In this document: piece after piece, positions 11,111-21,365 of the stretch
How the letters are laid out: every line of letters begins with the position of its first letter
Position numbering within the stretch: position 1 is the stretch's first letter
DNA from: Sipunculus nudus
Lineage: Eukaryota > Annelida > Sipuncula > Golfingiida > Sipunculidae
NCBI GenBank assembly: GCA_026874595.1
Contig: CM049319.1
Coordinates: 65,523,417 to 65,587,416, forward strand
Reading direction: 5' to 3'
DNA length: 64,000 nucleotides
Position numbers and translations under genes: made by a program
The notes under the pieces: model-generated
Database searches by the model: none
What the model was told of the DNA's origin: nothing
Seen by the model: the letters and a program-made list of their open reading frames with translations, nothing else

Positions 11111-12249
11111 CTAGTAAACTCCAGATCATTTTGATTATATAAGTGTATAAGGATATTAAACTTTCTCCAAGTATTATCACTGACCCGTGTAATGTTAACC
11201 CTTCCGAAATATGGTAAGGTTTTTGTCTCATGACCTTATATGTACTTTATAACCAGATAATTCAATTACTTCAGGTTTCCTGAAAAGTCTAGACCTAGTG
11301 CACCCGGTCTGTGTGCACTTGGCCTGTAAAGTAAGTAATAAGGAAACATATCCACCACAATTTTTAGGCAAGTTTTAAATAACACGCATACCTCGGCCTT
11401 TAACGAGGATCACCAGTAATGGATCCTGGTTAAATTTGATTTGTTGTCCGTTAAACAAGGAACTATATTAATTTTAGCTGAGAGTAATGGTTCACGTTTC
11501 ACCAACTGGATGATTGCATCACAGGTGAGAACAGATTACCAGAACATAAGCGGCTTATATAAGTCACAACTGTGCATTCAAGTGGGATAAACTTTCTCCA
11601 TATTCAGAAATTTGCACTTTTCTCTCAGTACTATTGACAGACGAAGGTCTCTTTCCTTCCTAGGACAAAAATATTATCTCTTAATACCGAATATTCTTCA
11701 AACAACATCTTTTAATATTGATCACGGTGACCGGTTAATATTTCTGGCGGACATTAAATAAAGACATATACTGGGCTTGTCACGATAAAGAGGGTGAATA
11801 ACCACTTGTGAACAAACGTCATTCAAGTAAAATATGGTGATTCTCTAATGTCAAATACATTTAATGAAACTAGGAAGCGGATTCTCAACTATATCTCCTG
11901 ACAGTCTGATGGAATGCTTTAACAATGTTAGGCTTTTAACTTCCTGCTTGTATACATAGCCTTGAATGATTGAGCATTGAATTTTAGATTGGGAGTTCCA
12001 TGACCTCGACCTCTCCCAGAGAAATAAGGGGTCAATTATTCATTAACTTGACTAAAAAATGAATGGTTGTTGAATTTTTATCATTCCAGAAGTAAGGACT
12101 GAAATCTAACTGATTCTTCATAAAACATGTATTTGAGGACTAGCATAGGAAGGCAGGTGTACATGATTAATTGAGCAAAATGAATTTATGTCATGCTCAC
12201 GCTTATTTGTACTTTTAAGGAAAAGGATATATTACCAAATTGTAAGCGG
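11111..12249. other. AT-rich stretch, nothing recognised
   Basis: No convincing exon, RNA or repeat family, apart from short similarity to neighbouring dispersed repeats. Confidence 0.45.
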
Positions 12250-12668
12250 GAATTTTAATCTCGCTACATGATTCCAATGACAACGCCGCCATTCATGTTG
12301 AATAGTTCTGAGGTTATATACTCTGTCTTGAGAAAAACGCGAATGACTGATTTTTCTTAATCTATCTTCTAAAACTATAAAATGTCCAAGTAAGTATTGA
12401 AATTGCAGACATCCTGAAAACATTTTTTTTTGTTAAATAAAATTATTTAGACATCAATGAATGATATATTATTCATTCTGTTTTGACCACCCTTTTTATA
12501 ACATGAATTTTAATCCCGCTACATGATTCCAATGACAACTCCGCCGTTCATTTTGAATAATTCTGAGGTTATAAACTCTGTCCTGAGAAAAACGCGAATG
12601 ACTGATTTTTCTTAATCTATCTTCTAAAGGCTATAAAATATCCAAGTAAGCATTGAAATTGCAGACTG
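12250..12668 (+). repeat. tandem duplication, ~255-bp period, nearly two copies
   Basis: The segment beginning GAATTTTAATC at 12250 recurs at 12505 with about 90 percent identity through AATTGCAGAC. The last part of the first unit (about 12424-12504) also matches 10940-11013, so the duplication picked up the end of the dispersed repeat described at 9690-11110. Confidence 0.85.
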
Positions 12669-13055
12669 CCTCATCATAAATAACGAATTATTGAAGACTA
12701 AAATGCATAGGGGCTAGACTATGAACCCTCTCGAATTTTCATGGGGGAAATATATAAAAAACCCAATTTCTTTTGAAAAGGTGCCATAAACCGATGAAAT
12801 CAAATGCCAATTTTATATGTCTAAACATCAGAGGCTGAGTTGTACCGAAATATATGAAACAAAAATATATACTACACTTGGATGCAGACATCAGAAATTG
12901 TTCATTTATAGTGGTAATCTCAATGGTATCTGTGCCCTTATGTACTGTCCGGTATAGGGGCACAGGCTTTGTCCATTTCTGTTTAGAACCCATAGCTTCT
13001 CTCTGTTTATTTCGTCAGTTTTCCTAATTTTTACAATCAGAAATCATACTTATGT
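12669..13055. other. no recognised feature
   Basis: An 84-codon minus-strand frame here has no supporting splice sites or family resemblance and is probably chance. Confidence 0.4.
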
Positions 13056-13059
13056 TTTA

Positions 13060-13176
13060 TTTTTTATCGAAAAGCACGGATATGATCCCCTCCTTGTATG
13101 GTATTGTCACTGTGAAACCTCCGCTCCTCTGCTTTCTCGCTGCTGTTAAAACGTATCCCTGTACAATGTCCTTCCA
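13060..13176 (-). CDS. weak candidate terminal exon
   Basis: On the minus strand a 39-codon frame ends at TAA (plus 13059-13057). It reads as protein-like sequence containing YVLTAARKQRSGGFTVTIPY and ending in SVLFDKK. A possible acceptor TACAG lies inside it (near plus 13161), giving an exon that begins GYVLTAARK. A second minus frame over the same bases is also open for 37 codons, which lowers confidence. The family was not recognised, and it could be a transposon remnant. Confidence 0.22.
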
Positions 13177-13889
13177 TTACTTACAGTCGCATTGAAAAGA
13201 AATCATGAAAAGTGTTCACACTAATCCATCAATATACATTTAGATTAGAATCTGTGATTTGTTTACAATTTAAACTATCAAATACGTTTTCCTTGCAAGA
13301 GAATCTAAAAGCGACATGGTGAGGCATTTAAATATATAACAAGGCAACTTATGACTCAGTCATAATATAATTGAAACAAAAATATGAAAATCAAATCAAT
13401 AAATACCTAAAAATATTAAGCCACCCCAAATAATGTTATTAAGCTGTATACGCATTAATTATTTATTTTGTATAACAATTGAAACTGTTGCACATGCCTT
13501 CCTGTTCTTTCTCCTTTTGACATGACTTTAAACCTTGTGTTGATATTGTGGTACAAGACGTTACTTAAAAGTGACGTTTTATATAGATGTTTCAAAAACA
13601 CGAAACACGTTTCATATACAAACATGTTTTACATTAATGACATGATTCAAAACATGTAACATCGATTTTTCGTTGATTTCTGGAGATTGAAACATCGTTC
13701 TTATTTATTTGCATGTGTCAAACATGTTTCAAACATGTTTGATTCATGAACATGACGTCACATCCGCTTAACCGGCGTAAAATTTTCCCGTTTTCATATA
13801 ACGGGCGCGAGTATCTTCAACTGTCACTGTTGCGAACAGCGACTGATCGGTCAGTCTGATATGAAAAATTGAATCATGGACATTTGTGA

Positions 13890-13992
13890 ATCAGCAAAAT
13901 ATCAACCGAGACAACCATTTATGATGTCAAGGAATGGGCAGAACGAAGATTTACAAGTGCAATGAAAGTGATATTTGGAAAAAGGCTGGATG
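13890..13992 (+). CDS. candidate exon with strong donor inside the palindromic-arm element
   Basis: The frame opens after a TGA and reads a protein-like stretch, TIYDVKEWAERRFTSAMKVI, then FGKRLDG, into GATG/GTGAGT, a consensus donor, in phase 1. No good acceptor or in-frame ATG precedes it; an ATG at about 13876 lies in another frame and stops before the donor. It may be the first coding part of the element's own protein or a captured exon. No family recognised. Confidence 0.28.
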
Positions 13993-14192
13993 GTGAGTCA
14001 GATTGGCATTATTCCAAAGTTTTATCTTGTTTTCTTAATACTACTTTATTCCAGTACTGGGCTGCTCGGGGCTTATTTTTAATCTGACTCCCATTTGAAG
14101 GGGCAACAAAGAGGTCAGGTTATAAATAAACCCCGAGCAGTCCAGTATTGGACTACTTTTAACCTAATACAATGATATACAGGTTCAAACTC

Positions 14193-14423
14193 CAGGAGCG
14201 GATCTAGGATTTAGGAAAGGGGGGGGGGGGGGGAGGTTCCAACCCAGGAGGACTAATAAAAAACCCCTAAAAACCAGGTCCCCAGGCCCGCAAATGAGGG
14301 ATCCAGGCCGCAAAATTTTGTCTGAAACCTTTTAAAAACAGGTTGCGATGGATTGGATGGTAAAGGGGGGGGGGGGGGGGGAGGGGACTCCCTGCCCCCC
14401 CCCCCCCCCCCGATCTCCTTCTG
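14193..14423. mobile_element. GGATCC-ended poly-G/C MITE copy
   Basis: Starts CAGGAGCGGATCTAGG and ends GATCTCCTTCTG, with poly-G and poly-C runs and the internal GGCCGCAAAATTTTGTCTGA word shared with copies at 61224-61421 and 62493-62674. AACTC abuts both ends and may be a 5-bp target duplication. Confidence 0.7.
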
Positions 14424-14529
14424 AACTCTGTTGTTTCTGGATATGCTTTTACTGTAAGTCTGTGCCAGTGAGATTCATACCAGCAAAAATGCCTTAGCTA
14501 TCAATAAGGTTATCAGGTTATTGTACCGG

Positions 14530-14548
14530 GGGGGGGGGGGGGGGGGTT
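14530..14548 (+). repeat. poly-G tract
   Basis: A run of about 18 G. Several such runs occur in the window (14221, 14369, 46440, 51601, 62779), and C runs at 9251 and 14395; most mark poly-G/C MITEs. Confidence 0.8.
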
Positions 14549-14762
14549 AGTTTTCCCTTGGTCAGCTTATTCATTAATAAGTCTCCACCCCCTCCCCCTA
14601 GATTCTTGTTAAAACATCTTTAAGTTTCACACTGAACCTGGTGTGTTTTATATGGCAGTGTGCAAAACACGCACCCTGGACCCTGACAAATAATCAATTT
14701 TCTAATATATTTTTTGTTATTCATCAAACCATTTATACACCAAACATATCCATAGATATAAA

Positions 14763-15182
14763 CAGGGGCGTCAATATAGGGGGAGGATGGGGGTATATAT
14801 ACCCCCCACTTTTTGGCAAGGGGGGATGGCCAATGTAATCATCCCCCCACTTTTCAGAGAATAATATTATAATATTGCAAATGAATTATATTAATTAATA
14901 GAATAAAAGACTTTGGATCCATTTACTAAAAAATGTTATATCTAAACCTTGCTTTCAATTACAAAATAACTTATTTTCTATTAAAATATAATTATTTGAA
15001 ATATTATTTAGTGTATACATAATCATATATATATATATATACATTTATATATACATAAATTTAAATATATATATATATAGTTGAATATGTCACTCAGAGA
15101 TGCTGAAAAAGGTATATGTGTGTGTGTATATATAAATATACAAAGTCATCCCCCCACCCTGGAAGAAAAATTGACGCCACTG
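14763..15182. mobile_element. hAT-type MITE with perfect 8-bp target duplication
   Basis: The left end CAGGGGCGTCAAT and the inverted right end CAGTGGCGTCAAT match at 12 of 13 bases. GATATAAA occurs immediately outside both ends (14755-14762 and 15183-15190). An 8-bp duplication with CAG-starting ends is the signature of the hAT superfamily. It is 420 bp long with no transposase. Internal sequence is TA-rich with C-runs near each end that can pair. Confidence 0.88.
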
Positions 15183-16042
15183 GATATAAAACTAAAAGTA
15201 TTTTAGACTGATATTTTTCTGACCATGATAACATTTTTGTTACACCTATTCTTCAATAATCTGTACATGCCACAGTTTAGTGGTTTATATTTGATCACAT
15301 TTGACTTGCAACACTGTTTACACTTATCCATGTCATTTTCCATCTTTGTTTAAGTGTTCTTATTGTGCATCAAATTATTATGCAAGTGCAAACAGTCTAT
15401 AAGAAATATCATTAAAACAATCAATTTTCTGCATTGCTGTATTATTTTATTAAAAGAAATATAGACTATCTCAATCTCTGATGGGGATGCAATTTTAAAT
15501 TTGCTGCATTTTTATCATTAAGAAGTCTGCCTTTCCATCTTATGTCCTTCTAGAAAATGTTTTAATAGGTAAATTGTAGGTCTAAATGTTGTTTCAGTTA
15601 GTATGACTATCAAATTTGTTATTAAAGGTAACAGAGTAACCATAGTGAAAATTAATAAAAACACTTTCTTTGTAACTGGTGACCAAGGGTCCAGAGCAGA
15701 GGAAGGAAGAAGAACATGAAAATATCACATTCAGGATCATTGGATCTGTAAGTTTTGACTTATACCTATCCATTGATAATTTAGTATTGAGGTTCAAACT
15801 GTCTGACTGTTATGTTCAAACATAAAAAAAATTAAAATATACTGTTTAAACTTATTTTACCATGGTATAGTTAACTTTTAACCACAGACTGGTATGTTCA
15901 AAATCCCACTTTATGATCTTTCTTTTGTGCTGATCTCGGGATTTGACTTATGTTTGTGTTCATAAAAACAAATAAAAAAAAAACCCAAAAAACAAAAAAA
16001 AAATTAGCTCATTGAAACAGGCTTACAGCTTGATCTCAAAAT

Positions 16043-16282
16043 ATGAATTATGAACTACAACAGGTAAACAGCATCATGCCTGAAGTTTTTGAACACTGGT
16101 TTTGTTTTCCAGAAAGATGGGAAGGAGGATTTTTTAAAACAGCTGAAGGGACTGAGCCAAATGCATTGTTCATTATTGATGATGGAGAAGTTCGGTCAAG
16201 CTTGATTGTAGGAGGACAGATGAAGATGTATCTTCTTGAGGATGGAGGACATGTGTATGGGGGAACTGTTATGTACTGTTAG
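16043..16282 (+). CDS. open frame inside the palindromic-arm element, product unknown
   Basis: An 80-codon frame starting at an ATG. The second half looks protein-like (WEGGFFKTAEGTEPNALFII then DDGEVRSSLIVGGQ) and is acidic, with no cysteine or membrane pattern. A TTTTGTTTTCCAG acceptor-like site lies inside (near 16111), so the true coding part may be an exon of about 165 bases ending at the TAG. It lies in a candidate DNA element and may be a piece of that element's protein or a captured gene. No family recognised. Confidence 0.3.
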   Translation: MNYELQQVNSIMPEVFEHWFCFPERWEGGFFKTAEGTEPNALFIIDDGEVRSSLIVGGQMKMYLLEDGGHVYGGTVMYC

Positions 16283-17600
16283 GGTGGTATTACATTCTAA
16301 GTATGTCCTACCCTCCTAACTAAATGCAACATGATTTCAGTAATTTGTTTTTAAATGCACTTTTAAGTGGGTTATTCTTCACTTACTGTGACATTCATAA
16401 TTTCAGTAAAGACATAATTTCCATAAACTGAAATTTAATTGCCATTTTAATTGGGTTAGTGAATCTTTTTTCTTGTTATATATTTTTGCTATTTTCAAGT
16501 GATGTTTGGTCTTCGACTGTAATATTGTTTATTATGCAGGTTTATTATTTCTTGAAAAAAAAATCATGTAAATTGACTCATTATCTTGAATAAAAATGAT
16601 AAGTTTAAATATAACATGAATTATGTTTATATAACACTCACTGTTTATTAATGATAATTTTCTTGTCTTTTCATTTAAAAGATACTTTTTTTTCAATCAA
16701 ACTGACCCAGAATGGGGAAGACGTCATATTTCCTATCACGTTCTAATTGTTTTATTAGAGACAACTCTGTTCTGGTAGTTTTCTAGTGTTTCTCAAGTGT
16801 GAATATTGCAGTTTTCATATACTTTGCTTGAACGACACCTCAACTTTTCAGATGAAGTAAGAAACTATTTTTTATGAAAACCTACATTTTTTAAATGTGG
16901 ACAGTGGTTATTTAAATTCATCTACGTTCCGCAGCGTTCGTCTGTGAAAACCAGTAAAATATTAGTAATTTCCGGTATCTTTTCTTCTACCAATGATCGA
17001 TTAATCAATAAATACGGTTAGGTAACTTAAAGACATATAGGATATTAACACGGCGTTGGATGAAGATTACACAGGCAGTGTTTAGTCAAGCACCGTCAAA
17101 AATTTAGGATCCTTCTGGTCATTGATGGCAGTTAAATATATAACTTTGTCCAAAAATCGGCAGTGTAATTATGTTTTATGAAGCATACCAAATTCAAGGT
17201 CATGGATTAATCTATTACAGTTTGAAGTAGCATACAAATTTCAGGGTCGTTATTGTCATGTTTTAATTTTGCTGTCGGTAAAATCAGTATTAAAATCAGA
17301 AATATTAAATTGTGGGATCTATAAAACAAAAACATGTACCATATGCATTAAGCAATGTCTATAGCAATTAAACAAATCTTAACTTTTAATACATATTTCC
17401 GAAGAAGGCGTTTCGTATTTCAAATGATCTTGACAACTTTTAAACTTAGAAAGGACATTATTTCACCCATTGAGTAACATGCCTCCGGAGTATGCCAGGT
17501 CCTATGACGCCTCCTGGAAGCATATTCAAGGATAATTTACCTTTTAAAAATGAAAAAAAAAAAAATGACAGTTCAACCTGTTCTAGAGTACTAGAGTTCT
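16283..17600. other. interior of the candidate element, no gene recognised
   Basis: AT-rich sequence without a convincing exon on either strand. Confidence 0.35.
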
Positions 17601-18292
17601 AGAGTGTTTTAAATTGAAACGTATTTTAAAAAACTGAAAACATGTCTCAAACGCTTCTCGCCAAGTTAAACTGTTAATGATGTTTCATGAAACTGGATTG
17701 AACTAAATGTATCAATGTATTCCTCATGTTTTAAATAGAAGCATGTTTTAAGAAATTTGAAGCATGTTTCAAAACACGTCAAACAAATGTTTCAACTTAT
17801 CAAAGATGTCTCAAATAGAAACATGTTGTAGATAATTGAATAATGTTTTAAAACACGTCTCACTATGTTTCCTGTAAAACATGTTTCGGGTAAAAATGAC
17901 GTTTAAAAAAGTGGACAAAATGATGTTTCATATAGAAACATGAAACATATCATAAACATGTTCTCACTTTTTAGAGTGTACTGTATACAGGTCTAATGCA
18001 CTGAGCTTTACAGTAAGTAAATTTTTTATATTTTGTTTCCCACTTTTTTTGACAAATTCATCCCAAAATTTCAGATAGATCAGCATTACGGATTGATTTT
18101 CTATCTATAAAAACAATTTAACATAATTATTATTTGTGATTATTATGTGTTCATAATTTTGTTCAAAAGAGAGCTCTTATTATTATTATTAAAGATAATA
18201 AACACCTTCAGATTCAGGAAAATTACTACTAAGAGTAAAAGGGAAACATCACAATGAAAATCAAGTACATCATCTTATATACAAGGGATACC

Positions 18293-18820
18293 ATAAAATA
18301 GAATTAACAATGGGTCATTCATTGCAGGTGTATATGGTCAAATTTATATAATTTTATCAACAAAATTTGTAAGAATGTCAGGTACTAAAGTATTAATACA
18401 CTAGAATTTTAAATATGCAACATCACCTCGAAAATAAACTACTATTTGGAAAAATAAATGAAAAGAAACTGTTAAATTAAATTTTCTTTCGGATATTTTT
18501 TATGTATAGTCATTAATTGCTTAATTAACAAAAATACATAACACATTCATATGATTATTGTTATTAGTGACTTTTCCCAACTATTTGCGAATACAATGCA
18601 GTTTATTCGAAGTGAATATGTCAAATATTAAGCGAGCTATAAGCATTTACATACCCCTACCCCCTTAACAAGGCTACCTGTCCGCGGGTGCCGTGTGTAA
18701 AGACGCGGTTGTCTTTAAATGGCCTAAAAGGGTAGTGTATCCCAAAATAATCAATGTTAACTTCTTAATTCATTAATTGGACATACTTAGGGATCTAAAA
18801 ATACCTATGTCATAAAATCC
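18293..18820 (-). repeat. third, inverted copy of the 9.7-11.1 kb dispersed repeat
   Basis: Aligns in reverse complement with 9690-10230, including the CTACCTGTCCGCGG and AAGACGCGGTTGTCTTTAAA blocks. It is closer to the 9690 copy than to the 10470 copy. Together they form a long inverted repeat enclosing 8 kb. Confidence 0.78.
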
Positions 18821-19091
18821 CAGAGGGGGTTCACGGTAACCACTCTTAGCCCATGGAATATATGTGCATTTACTTATTTGGCCCATATTTCTAGATTCAT
18901 TCGTGCATTCTGTACATTTGTGAATATTCCTTGATGGCGTTCCCGAATCGTGATCATCAGCCAGATCCACACAAAAATCTGATTAATTCTTCATTGACCC
19001 ATGAAGAAACGCCCTGAAAATGTATCAGTCATGTTATGAACAAACACAATAGCACACACAAACACTCCCACGAACGGGGGTTTAAGACACT

Positions 19092-19372
19092 AGGCGGAGG
19101 CAACTATAACAATAAGTATTTCATGCCGTCTCCACAACAACTCCAGATCTGAGGTCTGGACGTGTTACCATACTTTGGACTCTGAGCTCACTATTGACAG
19201 ATGGCCTCTCATTTCACCCGTATTTGTACCATGGGATGACGTCACAGGTAGATTCCATGTCCTTTTCTTCGTCCCAGGGCGTTGTTTTAATGTCCCGAAG
19301 AACTTCTGTTTACACCTGGCATTCAGGTGTCCTGTGTGTGAGACCGGCTCTATGACAGTATCAATCAACTGA
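19092..19372. other. GC-richer block with CRE site, open on both strands; exon or regulatory element
   Basis: The plus strand is open for about 93 codons from after a TAG to TGA at 19370. The minus strand is open for about 67 codons. The block contains a perfect cAMP-response element TGACGTCA (19237-19244) and AGGTGT/ACACCT T-box-like words near 19310-19335. Because both strands stay open and no Met-initiated plus frame exists, I cannot decide between coding exon and cis-regulatory DNA. Confidence 0.3.
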
Positions 19373-19676
19373 ATAGAATGTAAAGATAATCTTATTAACC
19401 TCAGTTATATACAAAAGGCTTTATTATCAATCAAAAATGAGCTGATTTAGGGACTATGCACAAAAAGGAAAATCTCATCTTTGTTAAGGCTAGAACTTTC
19501 ACCTGCACATGACCCTCCTTGAGCACCTCATAAACAATACATCTGGCCATGAATGGACACGTTATCAGGACAAGCTGTCCACGGACCTCCTGGCCTGTTA
19601 GTCCATACAGTTTCTCTAAATGTTCTCATACAATCTCTAAATGTTCTCAAGGAGTTTCAATGACATATTGTGTGGG

Positions 19677-19824
19677 GGTTATGGGGTGACATAAAAGCGG
19701 ACCGAACTGTATCGTTGGTGAAGCTTGCTTTTCTAGCAAAGCGGTTGGAACGCCAGACACCGACATGGGTTCGAATCCGGGTTCGGCCCAGTATTTCCCC
19801 CCCGAGCAATTTGTCTTCTTAACA
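19677..19824 (+). repeat. left LTR with tRNA-like A and B boxes
   Basis: Contains a Pol III A box TAGCAAAGCGG (19734-19744) and a perfect B box GGTTCGAATCC (19768-19778). About nine bases between the boxes are deleted relative to the solo LTR at 43148-43303. Expected start TGTTAC is changed to GGTTAT. Confidence 0.82.
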
Positions 19825-19827
19825 AAA

Positions 19828-19840
19828 TGGGGGCTCGTCC
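19828..19840 (+). other. primer-binding site, tRNA-Pro type
   Basis: TGGGGGCTCGTCC is the start of the complement of the 3' end of tRNA-Pro, as used by murine-leukaemia-type retroviruses; the following bases diverge. Confidence 0.75.
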
Positions 19841-19932
19841 AACGTGACGGGAAACTTTGTGGCCCAGGGAATAAGCTAACCAAAGTGTGACTCCTGGGAT
19901 AATTAGTCTTGTTCTGATAGCAGAACGCTCTT

Positions 19933-19941
19933 AAGAGGGGG
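19933..19941 (+). other. polypurine tract
   Basis: AAGAGGGGG immediately before the right LTR start, as expected for plus-strand priming. Confidence 0.65.
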
Positions 19942-19943
19942 TG

Positions 19944-20072
19944 TGTTACAGGGTTCCATAAAAGCAGACCGAACTGAGAAGCGATTGGAATGCCGGACAT
20001 GTGCGCCACCGACATGGGTTCGAATCTTGGACCGGCCTAGTATTTTCCCCTGAGCAATTTGTCTTCGTAACA
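19944..20072 (+). repeat. right LTR, internally deleted
   Basis: Begins TGTTACAGGG and ends TCTTCGTAACA, so the ends form the short inverted TGTTAC/GTAACA of LTRs. About 28 bases including the A box are missing compared with the left and solo LTRs; the B box is GGTTCGAATCT. Confidence 0.82.
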
Positions 20073-21150
20073 GTTTGTCATGGAGTTATTCTCGCGATAT
20101 GGTTGAGATATATGGTTTGGATACCTGCAACGTCATTTTTTGGGACGGACCTGATAAATTTTTGGACGCATCTGAATGACGTTGGCGTATGCGGTCGTTC
20201 CTTACTTTTTATTTCAATAATGACCACATTTTATCAAATATTTTTCAGTTGTAAATCTAATTTTAACTCTCGACGCAGATCGTTATCAAGAAAGTCATTT
20301 TAGTAGTTTTTTTTACTGCACAGAGGGATATGCTCTGCGAATGTTTTTGCAGCAGTGGAATACATTTCAGATATTTAAAAAATGAGAGCTATTTTCAAAT
20401 GAACTAGAACTCCAGAACCATACTACGAGATAATTGCATTCTTGTCGGTTACTTAACCAAAACGTTTTGAAAGGATTTGATGAGATTTGGTGGAGGTAAA
20501 GTAAATATTTAAGGAAAAATTCATTAAATTTTGATATAATCTGGATCAATTTGTTTCTGTTGATAAGTAAATTGAAACCGCAGACTTTTAAAATCAGTAT
20601 GCTGTAGATTGACCAGGGAGTGGGGTATATAATGCCGTGAGATGAGAGGAAATTATATATTTCATGTGTGAATTCTGAGGTTTATCTCTTATGATCAGTT
20701 GCTATTAAATATGGGCTTACCAAGGTCTCGTATCCCTGTTACTTTAATAGAAGTCTGTGGGTTATTATGGCGCATTCGCCCTTTGAAATGACCTGAACAT
20801 TGGGATGGGATAATAAGTCATGGATTTTATTTAGGCATTTCTTAAATAAGGTGTTTATGTTTAATTGTAGGAAAGATTGAGGATAGAGGTTACCAGAAAA
20901 TTAAAATTATCACCACATGTAGCTTGGTATTATGGGATTGAACCGGAAATCGTCTGCTCCCAAGTCAAATTCCTAAAGCAACAGGGATGTATGGAGAAAT
21001 ACTATCTAAACACCATCCTTATATCGTAACACGACTACCCTGCTTTTACGACATCCACTTTTGGTCTAGCAAGAGAATTTTACGACATCTCTTAATACCA
21101 GCTCTGATGGTAGGGGTTTATTTATGTTGTTAATGTTTTTGTACAATATG
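20073..21150. other. no recognised gene
   Basis: AT-rich with scattered short frames; nothing convincing on either strand. Confidence 0.4.
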
Positions 21151-21154
21151 TTTC

Positions 21155-21365
21155 CGGGCTTGGTCAAGGATTTTGGAGAAAAGGGGACAGGGGAGTTCCA
21201 AACGAGGGGGACTAATGCAAAAACTTAAAAAAGCTTCTCAGGGCTTGAAAATGGGAAGGTTATTTTTCATAAAATTTAGTTTAAACCGCTAAAGAAAGAT
21301 TCCGGCGGCTAAATAGGGGTGGATCCAGACCCCTTGGAGCCCGTATGGGTCCGCTCTTTTGTATT
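21155..21365. mobile_element. eroded GGATCC-type poly-G MITE
   Basis: Follows the same order of blocks as 14193-14423 (GGGAGTTCCAAAC, GGACTAATGCAAAAAC, CTCAGGGCTTG, AAATTTAGTTTAAACC, GGTGGATCCAG) but with many substitutions and no long G run left. Confidence 0.5.

Larger units (their letters stand above)
13560..17980. mobile_element. candidate 4.4-kb DNA element with GTTTCAT/ATGAAAC palindromic arms
   Basis: The left end (about 13560: TACTTAAAAGTGA) and the reverse complement of the right end (about 17970: CACTCTAAAAAGTGA) are similar. Both flanks carry many copies of AAACATGTTTCA-type palindromes (13580-13770 and 17610-17965). The interior holds a nested GGATCC-type MITE (14193-14423), a nested hAT MITE (14763-15182), an open stretch with a strong donor (13890-13992) and an 80-codon frame (16043-16282). 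I did not find a convincing target duplication and the outer ends are approximate. CACT-type ends would suit a CACTA/CMC relative, but this is inference. Confidence 0.45.
19677..20072 (+). mobile_element. TRIM-like miniature LTR retrotransposon
   Basis: Two direct repeats (19677-19824 and 19944-20072) share the CATAAAAGC, GACCGAACTG, CGACATGGGTTCGAATC and GAGCAATTTGTCTTC blocks and end in AACA. The first repeat is followed after three bases by TGGGGGCTCGTCC, the start of the classical tRNA-Pro primer-binding site. The second is preceded by a purine tract AAGAGGGGG. Only about 120 bases lie between the repeats, with no gag or pol. This is the arrangement of a terminal-repeat retrotransposon in miniature. 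The 5' end is slightly eroded and no clear target duplication remains. Confidence 0.85.

Noticed and set aside
18773-18970. Minus-strand 65-codon frame with several cysteines
   Set aside because: Starts at GTG and overlaps the end of a dispersed repeat; no acceptor of quality.
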